A DNA stretch of 20,932 nucleotides from Actinomycetota bacterium (GTDB lineage: Bacteria > Actinomycetota > Actinomycetes > UBA12327). Within the stretch, counting starts at the first letter, position 1. Each line of letters starts with the position of its first letter. Location: contig JAPLBW010000183.1 of the NCBI GenBank assembly GCA_026392555.1, forward strand, positions 11,218 to 32,149, read 5' to 3'. The translations under genes were made by a program, and so were the position numbers. Below, piece by piece: positions 1 through 7,281 of this stretch. The notes under the pieces were generated by a model, which saw only the letters and a program-made list of their open reading frames with translations, had not been told where the DNA came from and did no database searches.

Positions 1-1
1 C

Positions 2-808
2 ATGGGGCGAGCCGAAGAAGTCTCCGATGACGACGACGAGTCTGCTCCTGCCGCAGGCTCACTTGATGATCGCGTGGTCGCTGCCTTGGTAGCCCATTCC
101 AAGACTGATGAACCCGATGTGCATTTCGTGTTATTGCACCGCAATGCCAATAGCGGACGCGGTCAACTCAATGCATTGAAAAAGGGCAAGGCCACGGTTA
201 CTGATTGCAAGACTCCTACCCGCAAGGGGTACACCGATTTCGTTGCCACTGAGTTCGTCTCGTTGCATAGACCCATAACCCCCGATGTTCCCGAAGCGAT
301 GGTGTTAGCAGCCGGTCGTGATTTGCGCGCTTTGGCAGCAGCCTGTGGTCAACTCTCTGCGGATTACCCTGCCAAGGGTCGCCTTGACCGCCAAGCGGTG
401 GAGTCATTCTTTGCCGGTCGGGTCGAAGTTGACGCATTTGCCATCGCTGATGCGATTTTGGCCGGTGATACCGGCAAGGCGCTGGTGGCAACACGACAAG
501 CCATCGCTGGGGGAGCCACCGGACCAGCTATTACCGCTGCCCTCGCCTTCAACTTCCGCAACTTAATCAAAGCCTCTAGCGCACCGCGTGCGATGCCCCT
601 GGAACAAGCTGCTGCTGAAGTCGGCTTGCGTGATTGGCAACTGCGTAAGGCACGTCAACAACTCACGGGCTGGTCTCCGGACGCAGTCGCGCGGGCTCTG
701 CGTGCACTTGCCGAGGCAGATGCTGATGTCAAAGGTGCCGCAGTAGATGCCGTGTATGCGATTGAACTGATGATCATCAAGCTTGGTCGTGCGCGTCGCG
801 CTGGTTAG
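2..808 (+). CDS. holA: DNA polymerase III subunit delta, C-terminal part (5' truncated by window edge)
   Basis: This is the clamp-loader delta subunit, which opens the beta sliding clamp during replication. The visible 268 residues cover the end of the AAA+ module and the helical C-terminal collar domain. The segment around DLRALAAACGQL (about residues 107-118), the AGRVEVDAFAIADAIL stretch (about 139-154) and the WQLRKARQQLTGWSP motif near residue 220 match my memory of actinobacterial HolA. Full-length delta is about 320 aa, so roughly 50-60 N-terminal residues lie outside the window. The ATG at position 2 is probably internal and the frame likely continues upstream. The TAG stop lies inside the first copy of a 17-bp tandem repeat, 13 bp from the stop of the convergent gene. 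Its neighbour in many actinobacteria is rpsT, but here a four-gene block intervenes. Confidence 0.85.
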   Translation: MGRAEEVSDDDDESAPAAGSLDDRVVAALVAHSKTDEPDVHFVLLHRNANSGRGQLNALKKGKATVTDCKTPTRKGYTDFVATEFVSLHRPITPDVPEAMVLAAGRDLRALAAACGQLSADYPAKGRLDRQAVESFFAGRVEVDAFAIADAILAGDTGKALVATRQAIAGGATGPAITAALAFNFRNLIKASSAPRAMPLEQAAAEVGLRDWQLRKARQQLTGWSPDAVARALRALAEADADVKGAAVDAVYAIELMIIKLGRARRAG

Positions 809-829
809 TTCCTCGCGCTGGTTAGTTCT
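796..829. repeat. 17-bp tandem duplication covering both convergent stop codons
   Basis: The unit TCGCGCTGGTTAGTTC plus one base occurs at 796-812 and 813-829, with 16 of 17 positions identical. The holA stop (TAG, 806-808) lies in copy 1. The stop of the minus-strand CtaG/CopD gene (TTA on the plus strand, 822-824) lies in copy 2. One copy alone would carry both stops. Confidence 0.85.
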
Positions 830-2819
830 TCGCGTCGCGATCAGCAAGCTTGGCGAGGTACGCGTTGTAGTCCCCGAGTTCGTCCGGACCGCCATCGCCA
901 CGTTCAGCGCGATCGGCCTGACGGTCCGATCGTTTGGCATCGCGATCATCAGATCGAGACCACTGCAACGTCAGGGTAATCATCACCATCAGCAGGGGCA
1001 GTTCGCCCAAGGCCCAGCCGATGCCTGCACCCACGCGCTGATCGGCCAGCAAGTCGGTCAGGTACGTGCGCTGGATAGAAGCGAAGTAGCCCTGGGCCAA
1101 GATCTCATTGGATTGCAAAATCGCGATGTTAAAGAACGCATGGATGGACATCGGCACCAGCAATACCAGGATCCGAATCGGGTACGGCGCGCGCTTGGGC
1201 CCGGGGTCAATGCCAATCAGAGTCCAGAAGAACAGGTATCCAGCCAGCACAAAGTGCACTTGCATGATCGTGTGACCCAAGTGGCTTGCCATCAATGCCG
1301 GGAAGAGGGGAGTGAAGTACAGGCCGAAGAAACTGCTAACGAAAATGATGGCGGCGACAATAGGATTGCTGACGAAGTGGATGAAGCGTGAATTCAGCAC
1401 CGAGACAAGTAATTCACGAACCCCTGCGCCGTTGCTTCCGGTCGGCAATGCGCGTAGCGCGAGTGAAGCTGGAGCTCCCAACACCAAGAAAATTGGCGCG
1501 ACAGTGCTGAGCAACATGTGCTGCACCATGTGCGCGCTGAAAAGTACGTGGGAGTAGGTGGCAATTCCGCCACTCGTCGACCACAAGATGATCAGCCAGC
1601 CAGCCACCCAAGAAATGGTTCGACCAATCGGCCAGGTGTCGCCTTGAGCGGCGAGTGTGCGAATACCTAGTAGGTACAAAGCGCCGAGCAGGAGTGCGAC
1701 AAAGATCCACAATGCATCGGGGCGTACTTGCTGGACCAGAACACTCAATGCCGTGGGTGGTGGCGGAAGTTCAAAGCCCAACACCAAGCGCGCAGCACTG
1801 GCCTTGGTCAAATCGATGGCGTCATTAACGGGCGGTGCGGTTTGGGACAGCCCCACCCCCACACCAATCGTGGCGACCATGATGACCGCTTCGATCGTGG
1901 CGAAGCGAATGAACGCTGTCGGTGTGCCTTGTTGATCTAACGCCGGGATGGTGCGTTTGCGGTGGTACCACCCCAGCCACCCCAGAGCGATGGCGCAGCC
2001 GGTCTTGATCAGCAGCAGTCGGCCGTAACCGGTGGTCCATAAGTCGGACACCGCGCTGATACGAATCCACGCATTGGCTAACCCACTGCCGACGACGACG
2101 ACATAAGTCCACAACGCCAAGGTGGAATACCGCGAGATGGCAGGTCGCAGCGCTGACTTATCCCAGGCGGCTATCAGAACTAACGCGCACAGGCCACCAA
2201 CCCATAGGGAAATGCCGGCGATGTGCAGCATCAAACTAGAGATTGCAACTTCGTGTCGGTCGGATGCTCCGGAGTGTCCCGTTAGTGCTGGTGGAATCAC
2301 TACGAGAAGGGCACCGATCAGAGCGGTTGTCGCAGCTTGCGCACGAGTGATCGTCCAGCACGATAACGCCAGAATGAGTGCACCGAAGAATTGAATCAGG
2401 AGTGCTTTGCCCTCGTTGGTTTGAGAAAAGAAACTCGAAACAACCGTTGGATCAAGAACGCGTGCGATCGGCGCACCGAAGGAATAGGAGAGCGCGAGAA
2501 TTCCCTGAGTCAGAGCAACAACGGCCCACAAACCAGCCGTGACACTTGCTGTGACCACACACTTGATAGCGACCACACCTAAGGAGCCTTTGGTGTGCGG
2601 CAGGAGGAACGCCGCCGCGAGCAACAGTCCGACGGTAAGAACCGCAAGCAAGTCATTTAACCCATGAACAACGGGATACGCCCACCCTGTGCCCAACCCA
2701 GGATCAGGAAGTCCTGGGTACGCACGTTCGGGAGCGTTCCCGCCAATCAGCAGCGCCAGAGCTACCGCTACCGCGACAATGGCGGTAGCGGTAGCCCCAA
2801 GGCGCGCGACGGACTTCAC
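822..2819 (-). CDS. CopD-CtaG fusion: copper transport / cytochrome c oxidase assembly membrane protein
   Basis: This 665-aa polytopic membrane protein fuses two families. Residues about 1-330 look like CopD (copper import/resistance), with the signature LHIAGISLWVGGL near 198-210 in a run of hydrophobic helices. Residues about 365-620 look like CtaG of the caa3 type, with H430-M-V-Q-H434-M and a second His cluster (H513, H516, H522), possible metal ligands. CtaG-type proteins take part in delivering copper to cytochrome c oxidase. The same fusion is known in actinobacteria. The C-terminal tail of about 45 residues is highly charged and probably cytosolic. The GTG start at 2819 directly abuts the TAA of copC with no gap, so the two are translationally coupled. 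The end lies in the 17-bp tandem repeat. The family is sure; which copper step it performs is inferred. Confidence 0.88.
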   Translation of the reverse strand: MKSVARLGATATAIVAVAVALALLIGGNAPERAYPGLPDPGLGTGWAYPVVHGLNDLLAVLTVGLLLAAAFLLPHTKGSLGVVAIKCVVTASVTAGLWAVVALTQGILALSYSFGAPIARVLDPTVVSSFFSQTNEGKALLIQFFGALILALSCWTITRAQAATTALIGALLVVIPPALTGHSGASDRHEVAISSLMLHIAGISLWVGGLCALVLIAAWDKSALRPAISRYSTLALWTYVVVVGSGLANAWIRISAVSDLWTTGYGRLLLIKTGCAIALGWLGWYHRKRTIPALDQQGTPTAFIRFATIEAVIMVATIGVGVGLSQTAPPVNDAIDLTKASAARLVLGFELPPPPTALSVLVQQVRPDALWIFVALLLGALYLLGIRTLAAQGDTWPIGRTISWVAGWLIILWSTSGGIATYSHVLFSAHMVQHMLLSTVAPIFLVLGAPASLALRALPTGSNGAGVRELLVSVLNSRFIHFVSNPIVAAIIFVSSFFGLYFTPLFPALMASHLGHTIMQVHFVLAGYLFFWTLIGIDPGPKRAPYPIRILVLLVPMSIHAFFNIAILQSNEILAQGYFASIQRTYLTDLLADQRVGAGIGWALGELPLLMVMITLTLQWSRSDDRDAKRSDRQADRAERGDGGPDELGDYNAYLAKLADRDAKN

Positions 2820-3350
2820 TTATGCGGCGCGCTGACTTCTTTTTCGGCGTATGAGGTAAACGCCCGTGAGTCCACCGGCAATCGCACCGGCGATCGCACC
2901 CACTACGACGGCGCTGTTTCCGGTCGACGTCTGATTCGTCGTGGAGGCGACGGGAGTAGAGGAGGGTGCCCCGGGTGATGGCGGAGCGAAGGCGAAGCTG
3001 TACTTCGAACTCACGACGTGACCATCGGCCGAGACAACGCGATACCTAACGGTGTAGCGCCCGGGTGCTGTCAATTTCTTGATTGATTGCTTGGCAGTTG
3101 CACCAACGACCACAGCGTCACCTTCATCAAAGCGCCGACCGTGGGCATCGGTGACAATGAGCCCGCTTCCCTTGGTGCGGATTGTCTCGTTGAAAATCAA
3201 CGTCACCTCTTCCGCCGAGGATTTCAGTACCTCTCCGCTCGCTGGCGATGCTGATTCCAGGTCACTGTGTGCTTGGGCCGTTCCGGTGGTCAGTAGTGCA
3301 GCGGCAAGAAGCAGCAAGACAGCGGCACCGACCCTTTTGGTCAAAAACAT
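2820..3350 (-). CDS. copC: CopC-domain copper resistance protein, secreted and membrane-anchored
   Basis: This 176-aa protein has a signal peptide (basic MFLTKR, a hydrophobic stretch, cleavage expected after AQA at residue 27). The mature protein would then begin with His, the usual amino-terminal Cu(II) ligand of CopC. The beta-sandwich covers about 28-122 and keeps the second ligand site DGH (D109, H111). A Pro/Ser/Thr-rich linker (about 123-145), one transmembrane helix (about 146-166) and a basic tail RRKRSQRAA anchor it to the membrane, the usual actinobacterial layout. I chose the ATG at 3350 because AAGGAG stands six bases upstream; an in-frame start at 3395 would add 15 residues ahead of the signal peptide. 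It probably hands copper to the CopD half of the next protein, whose GTG follows its stop directly. Confidence 0.9.
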   Translation of the reverse strand: MFLTKRVGAAVLLLLAAALLTTGTAQAHSDLESASPASGEVLKSSAEEVTLIFNETIRTKGSGLIVTDAHGRRFDEGDAVVVGATAKQSIKKLTAPGRYTVRYRVVSADGHVVSSKYSFAFAPPSPGAPSSTPVASTTNQTSTGNSAVVVGAIAGAIAGGLTGVYLIRRKRSQRAA

Positions 3351-3378
3351 TGAAACTCCTTCGTGAGTAGTTGTAATC

Positions 3379-4179
3379 CTAGGCACTTGCCACACCGACC
3401 AGAGCTCGTGAATACATCTGACGTGGGTTGATCAGTGTTTGCTGCACCACAGTGGGGGCGTCCGGCCCGCCAAGAAGCGCAAGATGACGGTAATTCCAGG
3501 TTGATTCCCATGAATAAAGGTGAGATCGCTCACGAGCATCGCGGACAGCGAGTTCATCAGGACTAAGAGACGGCAGGAACTGCTCAGGGATGCCATTTTC
3601 GAGAAGCTGACAAAATCTCGCGGCGTAGAGCTGAACGATGTCGCTTGCTGGTTGGACCGCTGTCCCAGCTTCAAGTTTGACCGTTACAAGCCAGGGTGAT
3701 AGACGCATTCGATGTCGCGCGCGAATCAACGCCTGTTGAAGGTCCGTTCGTTCATGCAAAGCCCAAACAGCATCAGACAAGGGCTCATATACGTACCGGG
3801 TCCAGTCAATTTCCTCTAAGCACGTTGCGCGCGGAACGAGGTCCAAACTCAGCCACGATCCGCCAGGGTTTCCGCTTCCTTCGAAGCTCAGGTGTGGAAC
3901 AGCCGACTCTGGTGGCGTGAATATCACCATCTGCCAGATGTCGAGGTGTTCCGTGTTGGCGGTTGTCAGAACAGCTATATCGATTCCTTTGCCATCAAAG
4001 AGCCGTATTGTTCCGGTTGTCTCTCCCGTAGTGGGGCTGGTGAAGGTATGAAACGGCTCTCCAGTCACCGGGAGTTCGGTCAACTGCAGCTTTTCCTCAA
4101 CCAACTCCAGAAAAGGTTTGGCTAGCAGCCAGGCAGCAGTTTCCGTCATTGGCTTTTCGCTACCAAAGAGATCGCTCAT
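3379..4179 (-). CDS. RCCR/bilin-reductase-like protein (tentative)
   Basis: This 266-aa soluble protein has no signal peptide. I cannot assign it firmly, but its layout resembles red chlorophyll catabolite reductase (RCCR), a relative of ferredoxin-dependent bilin reductases. VEEKL (27-31) is followed by a beta-rich sheet. Then come P-H-L-S-F-E100, matching the P-N-F-V-V-E region that carries the catalytic Glu of plant RCCR as I recall it, then S-L-D-L-V-P-R (111-117), a Y-rich helix (129-131), and a C-terminal R-D-x-x-E...L-L-G block (213-237). The position I would align with the second plant catalytic acid, Asp, seems not to be acidic (T227 or nearby), so activity is doubtful. The ATG at 4179 has a strong GGAGGT five bases upstream. 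The gene ends 28 bp before copC, so it probably leads a copC-copD operon. The comparison rests on memory of the plant sequence, not a search. Confidence 0.45.
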   Translation of the reverse strand: MSDLFGSEKPMTETAAWLLAKPFLELVEEKLQLTELPVTGEPFHTFTSPTTGETTGTIRLFDGKGIDIAVLTTANTEHLDIWQMVIFTPPESAVPHLSFEGSGNPGGSWLSLDLVPRATCLEEIDWTRYVYEPLSDAVWALHERTDLQQALIRARHRMRLSPWLVTVKLEAGTAVQPASDIVQLYAARFCQLLENGIPEQFLPSLSPDELAVRDARERSHLYSWESTWNYRHLALLGGPDAPTVVQQTLINPRQMYSRALVGVASA

Positions 4180-4358
4180 GACCGACCTCCACTTGTGGAC
4201 TCATATCGGCGTCTCAGGGTTCGCCTAGGTAGCGACGGACGTGATTTTTCAATTGCGGACATTACTTTCTCTTTTCGCTGAAGACCTCAGATCGATCCGA
4301 GGTAAAGGTGATGGGTAAACGGACTGGCTAAAAGGCCAGCGCAAACCCAGCTGCCCTA
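4180..4358 (-). promoter_or_regulatory. Structured non-coding leader upstream of the RCCR-like/copC/copD genes
   Basis: These 179 bp contain no credible gene. Three inverted repeats are visible: TCCAC-TT-GTGGA at 4188-4199, overlapping the Shine-Dalgarno of the downstream gene; an 18-bp near-palindrome CCTCAGATC/GATCCGAGG at 4285-4302 (one wobble when read on the minus strand); and a nested hairpin at 4313-4348 (outer GGGT/ACCC, inner CTGGC/GCCAG). The nested hairpin could terminate the upstream gene that ends at 4359, though it lacks a clean T-tract. The proximal palindromes could be operators or leader structure. I could not match the region to a riboswitch class I know. Confidence 0.35.
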
Positions 4359-4907
4359 TTAGCGAAGAGGGGCGATGGCCGGTGGTCCCCGTTGGGACAG
4401 CCCGGTGAAGGAGAACTGGCTGACCAAGCGCCTGCATGTCAGGTCAAGTCGAAACTTGTTGCGCTTTGGCGGAGTTGACGCAGTGAGCACAAGCGTACGC
4501 GGGACAAGGCGAGCGGCAAGGCGCGCAAAGTGATGGATCAGGCGCTCTCCATGACGAATGAGCGTCACGCTCGTGGCTGTGGCGACAATGTGCCAGGTCA
4601 TCATGGCTGTCACTGAGGTATGTGGAGCAGACGATGTGCCATGCGTCGCATGATCCCCACTGATCCACAAAGAAATATGAATCAGGATCTGGATTGCAGC
4701 CAATGCCGTGACCAAACGCCCAATCTGCCATTGAGTGCGTGACATCTGGAACGTCAAAGCGGTGGCGGCTCCCATTGATGCCAGAACGAGGGGGCCAAGG
4801 TGAACTGATTCACCACCCAGGGTGTGCGCTCCAAGCGCACTCATCGATGCCAGTGCGGCGATCACCAGTGTGCGCATCACGCGCAGTGGGCTGGTCGCGT
4901 TGATCAT
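4359..4907 (-). CDS. Small His-rich membrane protein of a copC-associated actinobacterial family
   Basis: A 182-aa protein with about four hydrophobic helices (about 12-30, 36-53, 64-83 and 98-117). A loop between helices 3 and 4 is rich in His (H86, H89, H96, with H106 at the start of helix 4). A basic amphipathic tail ends in RGPPAIAPLR. I recall short actinobacterial membrane proteins with the same plan and an R-G/A-P-P tail next to copC or copD genes; that is memory, not a search. The exposed His suggest metal handling, which is inference. The ATG at 4907 has only a weak AGGT upstream; a second in-frame ATG is at residue 11. Translation ends at two in-frame stops in a row (TAA TAG). It lies downstream of the rpsT terminator, so it likely has its own promoter. 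Confidence 0.65.
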   Translation of the reverse strand: MINATSPLRVMRTLVIAALASMSALGAHTLGGESVHLGPLVLASMGAATALTFQMSRTQWQIGRLVTALAAIQILIHISLWISGDHATHGTSSAPHTSVTAMMTWHIVATATSVTLIRHGERLIHHFARLAARLVPRTLVLTASTPPKRNKFRLDLTCRRLVSQFSFTGLSQRGPPAIAPLR

Positions 4908-4937
4908 GCTGATACGACCTTACGCGACAAGGTGGAT

Positions 4938-4973
4938 ATACAAAGAAGACCGGCTTGCGAATGCAAACCGGTC
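4938..4973 (-). terminator. Rho-independent terminator of rpsT
   Basis: Read on the minus strand, GACCGGTTTGC-ATTC-GCAAGCCGGTC forms an 11-bp stem with one T-G wobble and a 4-nt loop. It is followed by the T-rich TTCTTTGT. It begins 23 bp after the rpsT stop. Confidence 0.85.
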
Positions 4974-4995
4974 ATCTTCATGAAGTCTAAAAGTC

Positions 4996-5256
4996 TTAGA
5001 GGCTAGCGGCCTTTTTGGCCATGGCCGACTTGCGGTTGGCTGCCTGGTTCTTGTGAATAACACCCTTGCTGGCTGCCTTGTCGAGCTGGCGCGATGCGGT
5101 GAGCAGAGCCTCGTTGGTGGCAGTGGCGTCACCAGAAGCGAAGGCCTCACGGAAGCGACGAACCGAGGTCTTCAACCCGGAACGAACCGCCAAGTTGCGC
5201 TGGCGAGCCTTCTCGTTGGTCTTGATGCGCTTGATCTGGGACTTAATATTTGCCAC
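4996..5256 (-). CDS. rpsT: 30S ribosomal protein S20
   Basis: This 86-aa, strongly basic helical protein binds 16S rRNA in the bottom of the 30S body. The start VANIKSQIKRIKTNEKARQR and the late segment GVIHKNQAANRKSAMAKKA are diagnostic of S20, and the length fits (about 85-90 aa). The start is the GTG at 5256, because homologues begin M-A-N-I-K-S; the open frame continues 13 codons further upstream without similarity. The Shine-Dalgarno is weak. It is transcribed alone, divergently from lepA, from the promoter region at 5257-5410, and ends at a clear hairpin terminator. The rpsT/lepA divergence is common in actinobacteria. Confidence 0.95.
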   Translation of the reverse strand: MANIKSQIKRIKTNEKARQRNLAVRSGLKTSVRRFREAFASGDATATNEALLTASRQLDKAASKGVIHKNQAANRKSAMAKKAASL

Positions 5257-5410
5257 TGAAGAGAGCCTTAGGTGTAAGGGGGGCCTCTCGGCCACCGCAA
5301 GAAACAGGGAAGTACAGGTCTAAAAGATACCAGCGCCCCTACGGGTACTAGCCCACAGGGGCGGGCGTGGGACGATAAGCGCCTACCTACCGACTCGAGG
5401 TGCTTTTCGC
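5257..5410. promoter_or_regulatory. Divergent promoter region between rpsT and lepA
   Basis: For rpsT (minus strand) a candidate extended -10, TGG followed by TATCTT, lies at 5324-5332, with no clear -35. For lepA (plus strand) a possible -10 GATAAG lies at 5374-5379, and the Shine-Dalgarno GAGG at 5397-5400 stands ten bases from the GTG. Between them, GCCCCT...AGGGGC (5334-5361) forms an inverted repeat with a short inner GGG/CCC stem. No open frame is credible here. Confidence 0.4.
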
Positions 5411-7279
5411 GTGTCTGCGTCACCGGCGCCCAAGCCCAGTGCCACCCCGCCTGAGCTGCTGCGCAACTTCTGCATCATCGCGCATATTGACCACGGTAAA
5501 TCCACCCTGGCCGACCGCATGCTGCAACTCACCGGTGTCGTCGATGCCCGCCACATGCGAGCGCAATACCTCGACCGCATGGACATCGAGCGCGAACGCG
5601 GCATCACGATTAAGTCTCAGGCCGTCCGTCTGCCGTGGGCTCCAAAGGATGGACCGAACGCTGACGTCACGCACATCTTGAATCTGATTGACACACCAGG
5701 ACACGTTGACTTCACCTACGAAGTCTCTCGCTCATTGGCCGCGTGTGAAGGCGCGATCTTGTTGGTCGATGCCGCGCAGGGAATTGAAGCCCAAACGTTG
5801 GCCAACTTGTACTTGGCAATGGAAAATGATCTGCACATCATTCCCGTGCTGAACAAGATTGACCTTCCTGCTGCTCAGCCAGAAAAGTATGCAGCCGAGC
5901 TAGCCCGCCTGGTGGGTTGCGAACCAGAAGATGTCCTCAGGGTCTCGGGTAAAACCGGTGAAGGCGTCACGGAGCTCCTGGATCTGGTCGTTAACACCAT
6001 GCCTGCGCCTAAGGGCGACCCCGATGCGCCGGCTCGCGCACTGATTTTTGACAGTGTCTACGACACGTACCGAGGTGTGGTCACTTACGTTCGCGTGATC
6101 GATGGCCATTTGTCCAAGCGCGACAAAATCTTGATGCTTTCCACACACGCGACCCACGAAATGTTGGAAGTCGGAGTCATTGCGCCCGAGCCGGTCTCAT
6201 CGGATGGCCTGGGCGTGGGCGAAGTGGGCTACCTGATCACGGGAGTGAAAGACGTTCGCCAGTCCCGAGTCGGCGACACGGTCACCACGTTGAATAAGCC
6301 CGCCACCGTTGCGTTGGGTGGCTACAAAGACCCGATGCCGATGGTCTTCTCCGGTTTGTATCCACTCGATGGTTCGGATTACCCCGACCTGCGCGATGCG
6401 CTAGACAAATTGCAGCTCAATGATGCGGCGCTGGTGTACGAACCCGAGACGTCCGTTGCGTTGGGTTTTGGATTTCGTTGTGGCTTCCTTGGTTTGCTTC
6501 ACCTTGAAATCGTGCGCGAGCGTCTCGAGCGCGAAGCCGGCCTGGCCCTGATCTCTACCGCACCTAACGTGGTGTACCGCGTGGTGATGGACGATGGCAA
6601 AGAAATCACCGTCACCAACCCCAGTGAGTTTCCGAGCGGAAAAATCACTGAGGTCAACGAGCCGGTGGTGCGCGCGACAATTTTGTCGCCCTCTGAATTT
6701 GTTGGAACGATCATGGAGCTGTGCCAGAACCGACGGGGTCAATTGCTGGGGATGGATTACCTGTCCGAAGACCGTGTTGAGTTGCGCTACCAACTGCCTT
6801 TGGCTGAAATCGTTTTCGACTTCTTTGATGCGCTCAAGTCACGAACTCGCGGCTACGCCTCGCTGGACTATGAGCCCACGGGCGAGCAAGTGGCCGACTT
6901 GGTCAAGGTGGACATCCTTTTGCAGGGCGAAGCCGTGGACGCGTTCAGCGCGGTAGTACACAAGGACAAGGCCTACGCCTACGGCTTAAAGATGGCCAGC
7001 CGCCTGAAGGAGTTGATTCCGCGTCAGCAGTTCGAGGTGCCGATTCAGGCTGCCATTGGCGCGCGCGTGATCGCCCGCGAAAACATTCGCGCGATCCGTA
7101 AGGACGTGCTGTCTAAGTGTTACGGCGGTGACATCACCCGTAAGCGCAAGCTCTTAGAGAAGCAAAAAGAAGGTAAGAAGCGGATGAAGATGGTGGGCCG
7201 TGTCGAGGTCCCGCAAGAAGCATTCATTGCAGCCTTGTCCAGCGAAGCAGATCCGACGAAGGAAACTCAGAAGAAGTAG
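5411..7279 (+). CDS. lepA: Elongation factor 4 (back-translocating GTPase LepA)
   Basis: This 622-aa translational GTPase acts on stalled or mis-translocated ribosomes. The G domain shows G1 AHIDHGKST (24-32), G2 RGIT (63-66), G3 DTPGH (94-98) and G4 NKID (148-151). Domain II follows from about residue 205, then the EF-G-like III and V domains. The LepA-specific C-terminal domain contains KSRTRGYASLDYEP and DVLSKCYGGDITRKRKLLEKQ, which separates EF4 from EF-G. Length is close to the family norm of about 600, with a short Pro/Ala-rich N-terminal extension. The start is GTG at 5411. The stop is two bases before the next gene's proposed start, so lepA and hemW are likely co-transcribed. Confidence 0.97.
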   Translation: MSASPAPKPSATPPELLRNFCIIAHIDHGKSTLADRMLQLTGVVDARHMRAQYLDRMDIERERGITIKSQAVRLPWAPKDGPNADVTHILNLIDTPGHVDFTYEVSRSLAACEGAILLVDAAQGIEAQTLANLYLAMENDLHIIPVLNKIDLPAAQPEKYAAELARLVGCEPEDVLRVSGKTGEGVTELLDLVVNTMPAPKGDPDAPARALIFDSVYDTYRGVVTYVRVIDGHLSKRDKILMLSTHATHEMLEVGVIAPEPVSSDGLGVGEVGYLITGVKDVRQSRVGDTVTTLNKPATVALGGYKDPMPMVFSGLYPLDGSDYPDLRDALDKLQLNDAALVYEPETSVALGFGFRCGFLGLLHLEIVRERLEREAGLALISTAPNVVYRVVMDDGKEITVTNPSEFPSGKITEVNEPVVRATILSPSEFVGTIMELCQNRRGQLLGMDYLSEDRVELRYQLPLAEIVFDFFDALKSRTRGYASLDYEPTGEQVADLVKVDILLQGEAVDAFSAVVHKDKAYAYGLKMASRLKELIPRQQFEVPIQAAIGARVIARENIRAIRKDVLSKCYGGDITRKRKLLEKQKEGKKRMKMVGRVEVPQEAFIAALSSEADPTKETQKK

Positions 7280-7281
7280 GC

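Noticed and set aside
2..4. ATG at the window edge as the true holA start
   Set aside because: The visible protein lacks about 50-60 N-terminal residues of the delta subunit, so the start is most likely upstream of the window.
778..853. Bidirectional terminator formed by CAAGCTTG...CGCG arms around the holA/CtaG junction
   Set aside because: The arms (778-800 and 831-853) pair only in part, there is no T-tract on either strand, and AAGCTT is self-complementary, so the match may be coincidental.
4300..4440. Cobalamin or cyclic-di-GMP riboswitch suggested by GGGTAAAC and GCAAACCC stretches
   Set aside because: The conserved cores and paralogous helices of those classes are not present, and half of the stretch is the 3' end of the small membrane protein gene.
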